Assembly (NCBI GenBank): GCA_017427485.1
Contig: JAFRSR010000394.1
Span: 1 to 47,348 of the forward strand
Reading direction: 5' to 3'
Source of the DNA: Kiritimatiellia bacterium
GTDB taxonomy: Bacteria > Verrucomicrobiota > Kiritimatiellia > RFP12 > UBA1067
Length of the DNA stretch: 47,348 nucleotides
The number at the start of each line of letters is the position of its first letter. The stretch's first letter is position 1. The notes under the pieces are model-generated. The model was not told the origin of the DNA. It did not search any database and was given only the letters and a program-made list of their open reading frames with translations. Shown piece after piece: positions 7,427 to 17,003 of the stretch. The position numbers were made by a program, and so were the translations under genes.

Positions 7427-10400
7427 TCACCTGAATATCAGCATCATACCCGATCCGTCACCGATAAAGTTCATGATGCCCGTGCCAGAGAATAACGCAG
7501 ACTTGTTGCGCGCGCTGCTCGCCGCAGAACCCCATTTGCCGAGATTCTGTCGTTGCCAGACGCCGTTGGCGTCCTCAAGATACAGGTACCCCATCTTCTG
7601 CTCAACGCCCGCCGCGAGGTTGATGACGCCCGCGCTCCCGTAGGGAACGTAAAGCGACGCGTACTGGTCGAACGCCTTGGCGTGGTTCACCTGCACCGTG
7701 CCGCCCGCAAGCGTCACCTTGGGACCCGCCCAGCTGCCGCCGTCCATGATGGACGTCGGCTGCGGGACGCCGTAGTACGCCGCGCCCGGCGCCTCCATCA
7801 CGAGCGTCCCGCTCACCACGCTCAGCTCGCCTGTGGACGTGCAGGCGTTGCGCAGGTAACGCGTCCCCGTGCCGGCGTGGATGTACGACGCCGCGCCCGT
7901 GAAGACGGGCAGGATCTGCACCGTCTGCGACCCGCTCAGCTTGAGACGGGAGCCGCTCAGTCCGCTCACCTGCCCAGCGGAGAGGTATTTCACCGTGCCG
8001 TCGTCGTTCGTCGAGACCGTGCGGAACGACCGCGCGAGCTCCTGCGCCGTGTCGGTGAGGTCGAGCTTGCCGTAGAGCGGGACCTTGTTGCCCCACATGC
8101 AGAACTTCACGGTGTTGTCCGAGCGGATGGCGTTGTCCACGCGCAGCTCCAGCGTGTTGCTCACGTGCCAGGTCTCGCCGCCCGTGAACGAGTTGCCCGG
8201 ACAGGCCAGCACGTTTATCGTCGCGTTCTCCGCGTCCGTCCAGTAACATTTCTCGGAGACGACGGGCGTGTTGGAGATGATGCAGGAGCCGCCGGTCTCG
8301 GGCTGCATGATCAGGAAGTTGCCCGGGGCCATCCCGCCCGCGAAGGTGATCTGGGAATTGGCAGCTGGCGTGATGCGGAAGTGACCTCCCACGTTCGACG
8401 CCCTGCCGAGAACGAGGTTCGTGGTGTTGGCGACGGTCGTCAAGGTCCTTCTGTCCTCGGTCTGGTTGCACACGACGTCACGCGTCACGACGGCATTGTT
8501 GAGGACAACCAGCGAGTAGTCGCCCATGCCGGGTCGCTGGTAGTAGCGGAACGTGCCGCTGCCGCCGAGCGGATCGGCGCCGCTCACGTAGAATAATCCG
8601 TTCGTGGCCACGATGTCGCCGTAGACGTTGTTGTCGTTGCCAAAGACGTACACCGGGCCAAGGCCTTCCTTGGAGATCACGACCTCGCCCACCGAGGTGA
8701 GGCGGTTCGTGAACACGAGCGACATGTTTCGGGTGGCGGTGTCCGTCAGTCCGCCGACGCGGATGCCGAGTCCCTGGGCGACGCACACCGGCACGTCCAG
8801 CACCACGCTCTTGGCGACGGCCGTCGCGCTCGTCACGACGAGCGTGCCGTTGCCGAACATCACCTCGCCGCCCGCGGAGACGAGCCGCGCCGTGTCCGCC
8901 ACGCCGGAGGAGAACACGAATCCCTTGGCGACCACGTTTGTGTCGACCGTAGCCGTGAAACCGTTGCCCGGGAACAGGTACGTGCCCGTGCCGGACGCGA
9001 AGTCAGGCAGTACGCCCCCCTCCCAGTTCGCAGCCGTCGAGAAGCGTCCGTCCCCCGCGCCGGTCCACACGTATGTCGCCTCCTCGCCGCCGGAGGGCGG
9101 AAGGACCACCACCACGGCGGGACCGGCCAGCCCCTCCAGCGCCCTCACGTCACCGGACGCCTCGGACGAGTAGCGCCCCGGCGCAACCGCGTCGCCGTTC
9201 GCGTCCGTGACCGACGCGAAACAGTACTCGCCGGCGGGAAGCGTCAGCGTGCCCGCCTTGAGCGCGAGCGAGGTATCCATCCCAAACGCCTCGGGCCCCG
9301 GCACGTCGAGGACGCCGCCGTTCACGACGATGCGTCCGTTCCACTTGGCGCCGGGCTTCATCACGATCTGGCCGGCCGATGCGATGAGGCCGCCCGTCGT
9401 GGAGCTGGCCGCCGTGAGAAACACCTTGCCCGAACCCGCCTGCTCCAGCGACACCGCGCCCGTATAGATCGCGGAGTTCGTGTACACGCTCGCGGCGTTG
9501 AAGGTGATGAGCGCGGGCGGGCCGCTCGTGATCACGCCGGACGCGATGGGAGTCCAGTCGGAGGTGGACTTCGTCATCGCCTCGATCCGCGAGATCGACT
9601 GCGTCGTGCCGCAGAGGTCGAGAAGACCCGGACTGCCCAGATAGAAATAGGAACCCGACGTGAAGGCCCCGTTCACCGTCGCCCGCACGTGGTTCTGCAT
9701 GCCACGATTGTGGTCCCCATTGTACTGGGTGTACGTGTTGCCTGCGACCGCCCATGTGAGCCAGCCGACCGTGGCCGTGTCCCCGTAAATCTTCTGCGTC
9801 GTCGGCACGTTGGTCACGATGACCTCCGCGCCCGACCCCATGCTGTAGAACGAGCTGGTGTTGAACGAAGCGCCGCCGGCAATGACGAACTTGGCGTTCG
9901 CTCCCGTGTACATGCGCAGGTACGAGTTGGGCAAGCGCAGGTGCCCGACGAGCGTGTTCACCGTGTTGTCCTCGATCTGCAGTTGATTCTTGTAAGAGTT
10001 GGATCCGTCGTCGAGGTTGCGGATGATCAGTTCCTTCCTCACCGTGACGCCGCCAAGGACGAGATTGTAGGCGACGGGGTCGTTCCGCTTCGACACGTCG
10101 ATCGCGCCGGTGGCGTTGTCGCCAAGCGCGTTCTCGCCGCGCGCCGTCACACGGCCCGCGTTGATGAAGAGGGAGCCGGTGAACGAATTACTGCCCGTCA
10201 GGACGAGTTCGCCCGCGCCGAGTTTTGTGATGTCGGGCGCTCCCGAGATGTTGCCGGAAAGCGTCACGGTCTTGCCCGAGGCGACGTTGATCGGACGCGG
10301 ACCGTCGAGCAGGATGTCGTCGGTGATCGTGACGCTGTTGGTGAAGAAGGCCGTGTCCTGCGACTCGGGCTTCTTGGCGTCCCAGTTTGCGTCGTCGTTC

Positions 10401-11830
10401 CACGACACGCCGTCGCCCCGACCCGTCCAGTAGCGGTCCTCGTGGGTGGTCACGCCACTGGCGGTGACCGTCACCACGCCCGAGCCCGTCACCCAGTCCG
10501 CCGGCGTCGCGCCGGCGCCGTAGCTTCCCGCCGGCACAGTGACGCCCTTGTAGAACACCTGGCTCACGGTGACGTCCGCATCCGTGTCCAGTGCGCCGCC
10601 CTCGGCGATGTACACCGACAGCATGCCGTTGGCGAACGGGTTGGTCGACGAGGCGTCCACCTTCATCACGGCGCCGTTCGCGATGTTGAGCGTGAGGAGG
10701 CCTGCGAGCGCGCCCGATTTCGAGGACGCCAAGTGGAAAGTGGCGTTTGTGTTGACGGTGATCGCCGTGAGGTTCGCAAACGTCGCCGTGCCCGATACCT
10801 TCACCATGCCCCGCTTCACGGTGATCGAGCCCTCCGTCGTGCTTTCCTTCAGGGCAAACTCCTGCGTGTAGTCGCCACGCGGGTCCCACACGATCGAGAC
10901 GCCGGTGTTCACATAGCAGTTCGCATAGCAGTCCTGCCTGCCTTTGAGGGTGAGGGTCATGGCGCCCGCCGTCGACCTCAGGTATCGACACTCGTCGCGG
11001 CCGCTCGTATCGACCCAGGTGTTCGTAACGCCTCCCGCGACCTGGTCATGTCCCATGAAGTTGTATGAATACAGATTAATGCTGTTCTCCCTGTAGTAGT
11101 TGCTCCAGGTGAGGCACAGGCCGTCGGGGAAGACATTATCGGCCTCGCAGATCAAGCTGCTGTACGCCACGTCGACGTAGCCGATGACGTTGTTCGAAGC
11201 GTGGAGGTAACAATAACCGTTCTTGTAGCCGCGCCCGCAGAGGAGCTTCGCCGCCGTCAGCACGCCGTAGAAATGCACCGGCGTGTTCTCCCGGCCGCCC
11301 GTGTCGCCCATTGTCATCGTGACGGTGGTTCCCGTGCCCGTAAACGTCTTGTGGAAGTTGATTCTGCCGGACCTCTGGTTGTTGAGCGTGTACATCGTCA
11401 CCGTCTTGGTCCCCAAGGCGGTCACGTCCTCGTAGAAGTCGAGATTGGTCTTCACGGTTAAGGAATTGTTGCCCGTCTTCAACGTGACCGGAACGTTCAC
11501 GTCCGTCGCGACTGAGGTAGTAAGCGACGTGAACTTCAAGGCGCCAGTGCCGGAAAACGTAAGCTTCGAGCTTCCCGTGATGGTGATCGCGGCGCATTCG
11601 CGGTCGGTCGCGCCGAGATTGATCGTAAGTGCGGAAGAGCCGGTCGCGATGGACACGGCCTCGGATGCGCCCGGCAGGGCACCGCCCCAGTTGGCGGGAT
11701 CGCCCCAACTCGTGCCGTCGCCCGCTCCGGACCACGTGGCCGCGCGCAACGCGGCGCACGCGCACACGCACGCGGCGAACAGCGCCGCCCTCACATCAAA
11801 GTTCTTTTTCATCGGCTTGGTCTTCGTCAT
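7427..11830 (-). CDS. Large autotransporter-type beta-strand-repeat surface protein
   Basis: 1467 residues. Signal peptide in the first ~31 residues (hydrophobic AALFAACVCACAALRAA). The mature chain is a long beta-solenoid type sequence rich in Thr, Asn, Gly and Val. It holds passenger-type repeats such as LTGSNSFTGSLFINAGRV, typical of autotransporter-associated beta strand repeats (PATR). Three copies of a W-x-G-x-GDG-x-[SF]-x4-NW motif near residues 33, 467 and 919 mark three large segments. No C-terminal translocator barrel is present; the protein ends GSGMMLIFR-stop. The ribosome site GAGGTGA precedes the ATG at 11830; M7 is an in-frame alternative without one. It has its own promoter at 11884-11912. 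Likely an exported adhesin or glycan-binding protein; ligand unknown. Confidence 0.85.
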   Translation of the reverse strand: MTKTKPMKKNFDVRAALFAACVCACAALRAATWSGAGDGTSWGDPANWGGALPGASEAVSIATGSSALTINLGATDRECAAITITGSSKLTFSGTGALKFTSLTTSVATDVNVPVTLKTGNNSLTVKTNLDFYEDVTALGTKTVTMYTLNNQRSGRINFHKTFTGTGTTVTMTMGDTGGRENTPVHFYGVLTAAKLLCGRGYKNGYCYLHASNNVIGYVDVAYSSLICEADNVFPDGLCLTWSNYYRENSINLYSYNFMGHDQVAGGVTNTWVDTSGRDECRYLRSTAGAMTLTLKGRQDCYANCYVNTGVSIVWDPRGDYTQEFALKESTTEGSITVKRGMVKVSGTATFANLTAITVNTNATFHLASSKSGALAGLLTLNIANGAVMKVDASSTNPFANGMLSVYIAEGGALDTDADVTVSQVFYKGVTVPAGSYGAGATPADWVTGSGVVTVTASGVTTHEDRYWTGRGDGVSWNDDANWDAKKPESQDTAFFTNSVTITDDILLDGPRPINVASGKTVTLSGNISGAPDITKLGAGELVLTGSNSFTGSLFINAGRVTARGENALGDNATGAIDVSKRNDPVAYNLVLGGVTVRKELIIRNLDDGSNSYKNQLQIEDNTVNTLVGHLRLPNSYLRMYTGANAKFVIAGGASFNTSSFYSMGSGAEVIVTNVPTTQKIYGDTATVGWLTWAVAGNTYTQYNGDHNRGMQNHVRATVNGAFTSGSYFYLGSPGLLDLCGTTQSISRIEAMTKSTSDWTPIASGVITSGPPALITFNAASVYTNSAIYTGAVSLEQAGSGKVFLTAASSTTGGLIASAGQIVMKPGAKWNGRIVVNGGVLDVPGPEAFGMDTSLALKAGTLTLPAGEYCFASVTDANGDAVAPGRYSSEASGDVRALEGLAGPAVVVVLPPSGGEEATYVWTGAGDGRFSTAANWEGGVLPDFASGTGTYLFPGNGFTATVDTNVVAKGFVFSSGVADTARLVSAGGEVMFGNGTLVVTSATAVAKSVVLDVPVCVAQGLGIRVGGLTDTATRNMSLVFTNRLTSVGEVVISKEGLGPVYVFGNDNNVYGDIVATNGLFYVSGADPLGGSGTFRYYQRPGMGDYSLVVLNNAVVTRDVVCNQTEDRRTLTTVANTTNLVLGRASNVGGHFRITPAANSQITFAGGMAPGNFLIMQPETGGSCIISNTPVVSEKCYWTDAENATINVLACPGNSFTGGETWHVSNTLELRVDNAIRSDNTVKFCMWGNKVPLYGKLDLTDTAQELARSFRTVSTNDDGTVKYLSAGQVSGLSGSRLKLSGSQTVQILPVFTGAASYIHAGTGTRYLRNACTSTGELSVVSGTLVMEAPGAAYYGVPQPTSIMDGGSWAGPKVTLAGGTVQVNHAKAFDQYASLYVPYGSAGVINLAAGVEQKMGYLYLEDANGVWQRQNLGKWGSAASSARNKSALFSGTGIMNFIGDGSGMMLIFR

Positions 11831-11847
11831 TCTTCACCTCGCTTGAC
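11831..11847 (-). promoter_or_regulatory. Ribosome-binding leader shared by the two beta-strand-repeat genes
   Basis: The minus-strand leader carries AAGCGAGGTGAA just before ATG. The same 12 bases stand before the ATG of the other beta-strand-repeat gene (16973-16989). GAGGTGA fixes the start at 11830. The identity beyond the Shine-Dalgarno core suggests shared ancestry of the two 5' ends, whose first codons also read MTK. Confidence 0.55.
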
Positions 11848-11883
11848 GCTCGAGGGGGAGTGCCCCTATCAGAAAACATGGAC

Positions 11884-11912
11884 AGAATACCACATTCCAC
11901 GGCCGACTTCAA
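11884..11912 (-). promoter_or_regulatory. Promoter of the 1467-residue beta-strand-repeat gene
   Basis: Minus-strand TTGAAG (11907-11912), 17 bp, TATTCT (11884-11889), with TGG directly before the -10 (extended -10). The start is expected near 11877, giving a leader of about 46 nt that holds a small GGGG/CCCC hairpin (about 11854-11866) and the ribosome site. Confidence 0.6.
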
Positions 11913-11923
11913 GCGGCAACCGC

Positions 11924-14794
11924 CTAGCGGTCGGAGCGCTGCGGGCAGGTGAGGCCCACGTCCTCGGGCGCGTAGTTGACCGGCCAGCCTTCCGACGGCT
12001 TGCGACCGAACGCCTCGCGCACCGACTCGAGGATGCCGAAGCCCTGCGCGTGGTTCGGATAGCCCAGCGACCCCTCGCCCCATTCGTCCAGCGGTCCGAG
12101 GAGGAAGGTCCGCACGCCCGACTCGTCCCCGAACTTCCGCGCCTCGCGGCAGATCCGCGCGAAGTCGGCCACATTGTAGCCGCGTATCTCCAGGACGCGC
12201 TCGCCGCGCCAGGGCCGGTCGTCGTAGCCCGTCGAGATGGACGGCCAGAACGGAAGCGTTCCGTTCTTGTGGAGCGCGCGCCAGTGCGCCGGCGAAAGAT
12301 CCGCCAGCTTCTTGAACGTGCGCTGCCTTGACGCGAACTCCTCGCTTCCCGGTATGCCGCCGCGGAAACCGTACACGGTCGTGACGTCGAAGCCGTAGTC
12401 GGCGAACTGCTTGAGGAACGCCGCGTCTTCGTAATCCATCCCCATGCCCCGCATGGCCACGAAGTACACGCCGGGGAAACCGTACGAACACGCGATCTCC
12501 CGCGTCCGCTCCAGGAGCCGCTTCGCCCCGCCCTCGTTCTTGGTGCGCTGCTCCATCCCGGCGGGTCCGCAGATCGCCACGACGGGCTTGCCGTCGATCC
12601 GGTGGTACTGGACGTCGTCAAAGCAGTTCGTGCACCAGTAGTGCGCCAGCTTCTCCTGGTCCGCGAGCGAGTTGTAGCCGTTGTCCCACATCACGTGCCA
12701 CTTCAGGTACTTGCGGTAGCGCGCCTGACGGAAGGCCTTCATCCAGTGGTTCCGCGAGGGGACGCCGTTGCGCCAGTACCAGCACACGGAGACAAAAGAG
12801 ATGCCGTTCTCGACGAGGAACTTGATCTGCCAGTCCACCGTCTCGGGCGCCTCTTCGTCATACCAGCCGAGGACCGGCTTGCGCGCGTGGTCGTGGCTCC
12901 ACACCGCGTGCCACTTGTGGTTGACCCAGCCGGGGAACATCAGCGCGCCGATTTCGTAGGGCGCGGTGTCGACCGGCTTCGGCTCCGCCGGATAGTCGAG
13001 GCGCGGAAGGTTCAGCGACGGTTTGACGTCGGCCACCACCTCGATTCGGCGTGGCGCGACGCCATCGGCCGAGACGGACAGGCCGAACACGTGCTTCCCC
13101 GCGCCCAGGTCGTCCAGCCGGAACTTGAACACGCGCTCGTGCGGAAGCTGCGGGCCGCAGTCGTTGTTCAGCGACTCTTCCCCATTCGATCCCGGAAGCG
13201 GCTCGGCGGGCGCGAGCGCGGCCGCGTCCAGCGGTTTCACACCGTCCGGCAGTCCGTCGAAGGAAAAGCGGAGGTGCTCGGCGGGCAATGTGCCGAAGTT
13301 GCGCACGACCGCCTCCACGACGAACGGACGCCCCGCGCGGGGAACCGCTTCGGACGGTATCGCGCTTGTGATGACGGGGTCGGGCGGCAGCGACGGGCGT
13401 TCCTTGAGAAACCTGAAGTTCTCAACCTTGAGCTCGCGGTCTGCGAACGGCTGGCGCACGGCGAAGTTCATGATCCGTCCTGCCCAGCCCTTCTTACCGC
13501 GTGATTTGGCGTTTTCAAGGTCGAACCAGTACGCGTGTTCCCTGCCGTCGGGCGGCGTCGAGAAATGGAGTGCGCCGGATGCCGTCTCGCTGCCGCTCCA
13601 TTCAAGCGCGTAGTAGTTGATTCCCGGCGGCGCCTTTAGTGAGAACGCGACGCCGCGGGCGTCCTGTGCGAGGAAATCAACCTCGTCGCCTTCCTCGACG
13701 ACCGCGATGTCCGCGAGCTCGAACGGCGTTCCGCCCGCGAAACCGGCCGGGAAGTCGAACCTGAGTACGGAGATCTTTTCGGGGCCGCACCATCCCGGAC
13801 GAATCTTGTAGTTGTGCCACTTGCCGTCCCCGATGACCCAGAACGTCTTCTGGAACGTCTCGGATGGTCCTTTGGCGCCACGGTGGATCCAGAACAGCTG
13901 GCTTTTTCCGTCGCGCGGCACCTTCATGCGGAACGTGAAGAAACGGTTCCCTTGGGGTTCAAGAGGCTGCGCGAGCTTGACATGGAGCTGCGCGTCGCGT
14001 CCCGTGACCAGTCCCTTGAGCGAGTTGCCCTCCACGTGCATCTCGGCGATGTCTTCGTTCTTCCACCAGTCGGCGAGGCGTTCGCCCTTCCATTCAATCG
14101 GCAGGCCGGGCGGAGGGAAGAAGGCGTCGAGGATGCGTTCGGCAATGAGGGCCATGCCCTTGTCGCCCGGGTGTCCCGCGACGCCCGGATGCCAGAACTT
14201 TCCGATGGCCTTGCATTCCTTGGAGACGCCGAGATCCCAAAACTTAATGTATTTCACTCCGGCTTCCTGTGCCGCCTCGCGCTGCAACTGTGCCTTGACC
14301 ATGCTGGGCGAGAACACGCTGCAGGCGACCATGTCGCCTCCGTTCTTCGGCTTGAACATCCGATAGAGGTCACGCATTTTCGTCCTAAAGAGCGCTTTCT
14401 CCTCGTCCGTCTTCGGCATGGAGCAGTTCTCGCCGATGAAAATCACCGTGTAGTCCGCACCCCACGCGCGGTCCTCCGCAAACTGTCCGGCCATGTCGAA
14501 GCCCGCGAGATTACGCTCAAACGCCGCGATGTTCCGGAGACGGATCTCCGTCTTGCGGCCGGTCTTCGCCTCGATGCCGCGCGCGACCAGATGGGCGTAG
14601 TCCTTCTCGCGCGCACTGGCCGCCATGCCCCAGTCGTTCGTCCAGCCGATCTTCTGCGCAGGTCCATGGCGCGTCATGGAGTGACCAAGGTACAGGACCT
14701 TCAAAGGTGCCTGCGTATCCGCCGCCGCGCCGAGCGCGACCATCGCCGCACATGCGGCAACCGCCAATTTCCGACCTAATGATGATAATGCCAT
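11924..14794 (-). CDS. Secreted SGNH hydrolase-GH99-like fusion
   Basis: 956 residues. Signal peptide to about residue 25 (MVALGAAADT). Residues ~33-225 resemble an SGNH/GDSL hydrolase: VLYLGHSMTRHG places the nucleophile Ser in a GHS instead of GDS motif, VIFIGENCSM matches the Asn block, and HPGVAGHPGDKGM matches the His block. The middle (~230-600) is beta-rich and may bind carbohydrate. From about 620 to the end it resembles the GH99-like/WbsX domain: GALMFPGWVNHKW, KPVLGWYDEE, ENGISFVSVCWYWRNG, MWDNGYNSL and LGPLDEWGEGS. The likely role is an exported esterase coupled to an endo-acting glycosidase-like domain. It starts 15 bp after the stop of the 720-residue repeat protein and has AAGGA 8 nt before ATG. 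It lacks the FR tail of its neighbours. Confidence 0.75.
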   Translation of the reverse strand: MALSSLGRKLAVAACAAMVALGAAADTQAPLKVLYLGHSMTRHGPAQKIGWTNDWGMAASAREKDYAHLVARGIEAKTGRKTEIRLRNIAAFERNLAGFDMAGQFAEDRAWGADYTVIFIGENCSMPKTDEEKALFRTKMRDLYRMFKPKNGGDMVACSVFSPSMVKAQLQREAAQEAGVKYIKFWDLGVSKECKAIGKFWHPGVAGHPGDKGMALIAERILDAFFPPPGLPIEWKGERLADWWKNEDIAEMHVEGNSLKGLVTGRDAQLHVKLAQPLEPQGNRFFTFRMKVPRDGKSQLFWIHRGAKGPSETFQKTFWVIGDGKWHNYKIRPGWCGPEKISVLRFDFPAGFAGGTPFELADIAVVEEGDEVDFLAQDARGVAFSLKAPPGINYYALEWSGSETASGALHFSTPPDGREHAYWFDLENAKSRGKKGWAGRIMNFAVRQPFADRELKVENFRFLKERPSLPPDPVITSAIPSEAVPRAGRPFVVEAVVRNFGTLPAEHLRFSFDGLPDGVKPLDAAALAPAEPLPGSNGEESLNNDCGPQLPHERVFKFRLDDLGAGKHVFGLSVSADGVAPRRIEVVADVKPSLNLPRLDYPAEPKPVDTAPYEIGALMFPGWVNHKWHAVWSHDHARKPVLGWYDEEAPETVDWQIKFLVENGISFVSVCWYWRNGVPSRNHWMKAFRQARYRKYLKWHVMWDNGYNSLADQEKLAHYWCTNCFDDVQYHRIDGKPVVAICGPAGMEQRTKNEGGAKRLLERTREIACSYGFPGVYFVAMRGMGMDYEDAAFLKQFADYGFDVTTVYGFRGGIPGSEEFASRQRTFKKLADLSPAHWRALHKNGTLPFWPSISTGYDDRPWRGERVLEIRGYNVADFARICREARKFGDESGVRTFLLGPLDEWGEGSLGYPNHAQGFGILESVREAFGRKPSEGWPVNYAPEDVGLTCPQRSDR

Positions 14795-14809
14795 GGATAA
14801 TTTCCTTGT

Positions 14810-16972
14810 TCAGCGGAAAAGGATGGTCAGTCCGGCGACGCCGACCTGGATGCGGCCGGAACCAAGGATGTAGCCGGGAAGGTTCGCGGAGGTGTAGACG
14901 CCATTGCGGCGGCTCTCGCCGTCCGTCACGAGATGCGCGATGCACACCTTCTTGCCAGCCGCCACCTCCACCGTACCGCCGTCCGCGAGCGTCAGCGTCG
15001 CCTCGGGATTGAGGTTGTTCTCCCCGTTGAGGATGAGATGCGCCGGTATGATAGTTTCCGCGCGACGCACCACGATGTTCGTGCCGCCCCAGTAGGCGGC
15101 CGCCGTCAGGCGATTCGTGCAGCCCAGCATCGTGAACGAATTCGCCGGATTCGGCGAGTTGCCCGACATCTCCATGATGGCCACGGCGCCCGTGAAGTAG
15201 TTCGACACCACGAGCGAGCAGTCGACGGTGTCGGCGAGTTGCGATGTCTTGTTGCTTGAATGACGTCCGTTGATGATGTATTTCATCGTTTTGCCAGGCG
15301 CGGATATGCCCCCGGAAATGTGCAGAGGACCGTAATACCCGCAAACGACGAAGTCGCTGTCGGATTCGATGCCCCCGCTCAACCTCATCAGGTTCGACTG
15401 CTCGACGACATTGTGTTTGGAGGGCGGATTGTCGGTGACCTTCACGTGGTTCTTCACGACCGCGTTCCAGGGTGCGCCGACCAGCTTGGGCGTCGTGCCG
15501 CCCGTGTAGTCGAGTTCGACCGTCCCCGTCGCGGTTTTGAAGAGCGCCTTGTCCTGGACGCACAGTTCGACGATTCCGTCCGTCATCTTGAAGCCTCCCG
15601 TCGACTCCAGTTCGGCGCGCTCCCTTAATCGGCCCTTCCCGAGCTTCGTCAGAAGGCCGCTTCCCGTGAAGACGTTGTTGTTCGTCAGGATGCACGACTG
15701 GCCGACGTACAGGCTCATGCCGTCCGCGCCGATGTCGGTGGACTCGGCCTCCAGGTTGACGGTCTTGTTGAAGACGAGCAAATCGCCCGTGACGGGCGGC
15801 TGGCCGTCCGACCAGTTGCCACCGCTTGAGAAAAGACCGCTCTTCCCACCCGTCCAGACCTTGCAAGGATAATCGTTACCGACGATCAGCACCCCGCCCG
15901 GCGCATTCACGCCCGTCGGCATGTTCGCGGCCGTGTACAGCCCGTCGCTCTGCCGTGTGTCGCCGATCCACAGCTCCGCCACGCGCATGACCACGCTCGG
16001 CATGCTGAGCGTACCGCCGTTGAGCAACCTGATGACAGGCGGTGTGGAGAAATTGCTTAAGGCTGTGAGCGTCAGCATGTTGGTCGCGCCGCTCACCACC
16101 ACGTTCGTACCGCCCCAGACGCCTGTCGTGTCGATCTTCACCTCTCCGTCGTTCACCGTCAGTACGGCGTCGATCTGGTCCGACACGCCGGAGATGTGCA
16201 TCGGTTTCGGGCCCGACTTAGTGATCGATGCGTCAACCGGCGACTTGAGGTTCAGGTAGGTTCCTGCTCTCCCATCCACGCAATAGGCCGTCACCGTATG
16301 CCCGTGGGCATGGATTGGCGCAGTAAACGCGAAGGAACCATAGCCGTTGTAGATGGTAAAGTCGCCGTCGGCGTAGACCGGGCCGCTGATGGTCGCCGCG
16401 TTGCTGCAGTAGAAGGCCGCATAGTCGCCGTGGGTGTTGACGACCCTCAATTCATTCGTGAGGCCCGAACCCCATGCGGCAAAATGAATCTGCGGACGAC
16501 TGTTGTATCCGGAACTGGTGCCGTTGTACACCACTTCGACCGGCCCCGTCCCGAACGTCTTGACACCGCTGATGATCATGACGATCCTTCCCAGCTCCAG
16601 CCGCGTGCCGCCCGTGTGAGTGGAGAGAGTACGAAGGTTCATGTCGCCCGTTCCCCTCTTCACGATCTTCCCCGAACCGGCAAACTTGACATAGTTGTTG
16701 AGGGTGGCCGAGTTCTCGATGGTGAGTCCGGCGGAGCCGATGTCGAACGTCTCCTCCTCAAGGTCGACGGCCTTCGTGAACTTCACGGTGTCGCCGGGTC
16801 GCGGGCCGTACGTCGACGTGCCGCCTTCGTCGGCGCTCGTCCAGTTGGACGGCGTCGTGAACGAGCCGGCATTGGAGCCGCTCCACGTGAGCGTGTCGCC
16901 CCACGCGGCGCATGCGGCGGCGAAAAACGCCGCCCGCAGGACCAGGGTCTTTCCCGAGATCACCTTCGTCAT
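14810..16972 (-). CDS. Autotransporter-type beta-strand-repeat surface protein
   Basis: 720 residues. Signal peptide to about residue 26 (LRAAFFAAACAAWGDT). It holds two W-[ST]-G-x4-[SL]-F-x4-NW cassette openers (TWSGSNAGSFTTPSNW near 27 and VWTGGKSGLFSSGGNW near 371). Beta-solenoid repeats with phrases such as IKRGTGDMNLRTLSTHTGG-type strands (here KIVKRGTGDMNL) and LTKLGKGRL are characteristic of PATR repeats. It ends VGVAGLTILFR-stop with no barrel domain. The GAGGTGA ribosome site is conserved with the 1467-residue relative. It begins 31 bp after the EF-hand/LamG gene's stop and precedes the SGNH/GH99-like gene by 15 bp, so the three probably share one transcript starting at 18968 or so. 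Confidence 0.8.
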   Translation of the reverse strand: MTKVISGKTLVLRAAFFAAACAAWGDTLTWSGSNAGSFTTPSNWTSADEGGTSTYGPRPGDTVKFTKAVDLEEETFDIGSAGLTIENSATLNNYVKFAGSGKIVKRGTGDMNLRTLSTHTGGTRLELGRIVMIISGVKTFGTGPVEVVYNGTSSGYNSRPQIHFAAWGSGLTNELRVVNTHGDYAAFYCSNAATISGPVYADGDFTIYNGYGSFAFTAPIHAHGHTVTAYCVDGRAGTYLNLKSPVDASITKSGPKPMHISGVSDQIDAVLTVNDGEVKIDTTGVWGGTNVVVSGATNMLTLTALSNFSTPPVIRLLNGGTLSMPSVVMRVAELWIGDTRQSDGLYTAANMPTGVNAPGGVLIVGNDYPCKVWTGGKSGLFSSGGNWSDGQPPVTGDLLVFNKTVNLEAESTDIGADGMSLYVGQSCILTNNNVFTGSGLLTKLGKGRLRERAELESTGGFKMTDGIVELCVQDKALFKTATGTVELDYTGGTTPKLVGAPWNAVVKNHVKVTDNPPSKHNVVEQSNLMRLSGGIESDSDFVVCGYYGPLHISGGISAPGKTMKYIINGRHSSNKTSQLADTVDCSLVVSNYFTGAVAIMEMSGNSPNPANSFTMLGCTNRLTAAAYWGGTNIVVRRAETIIPAHLILNGENNLNPEATLTLADGGTVEVAAGKKVCIAHLVTDGESRRNGVYTSANLPGYILGSGRIQVGVAGLTILFR

Positions 16973-17003
16973 GTTTCACCTCGCTTTGCGGAAAACTTGT
17001 TTT

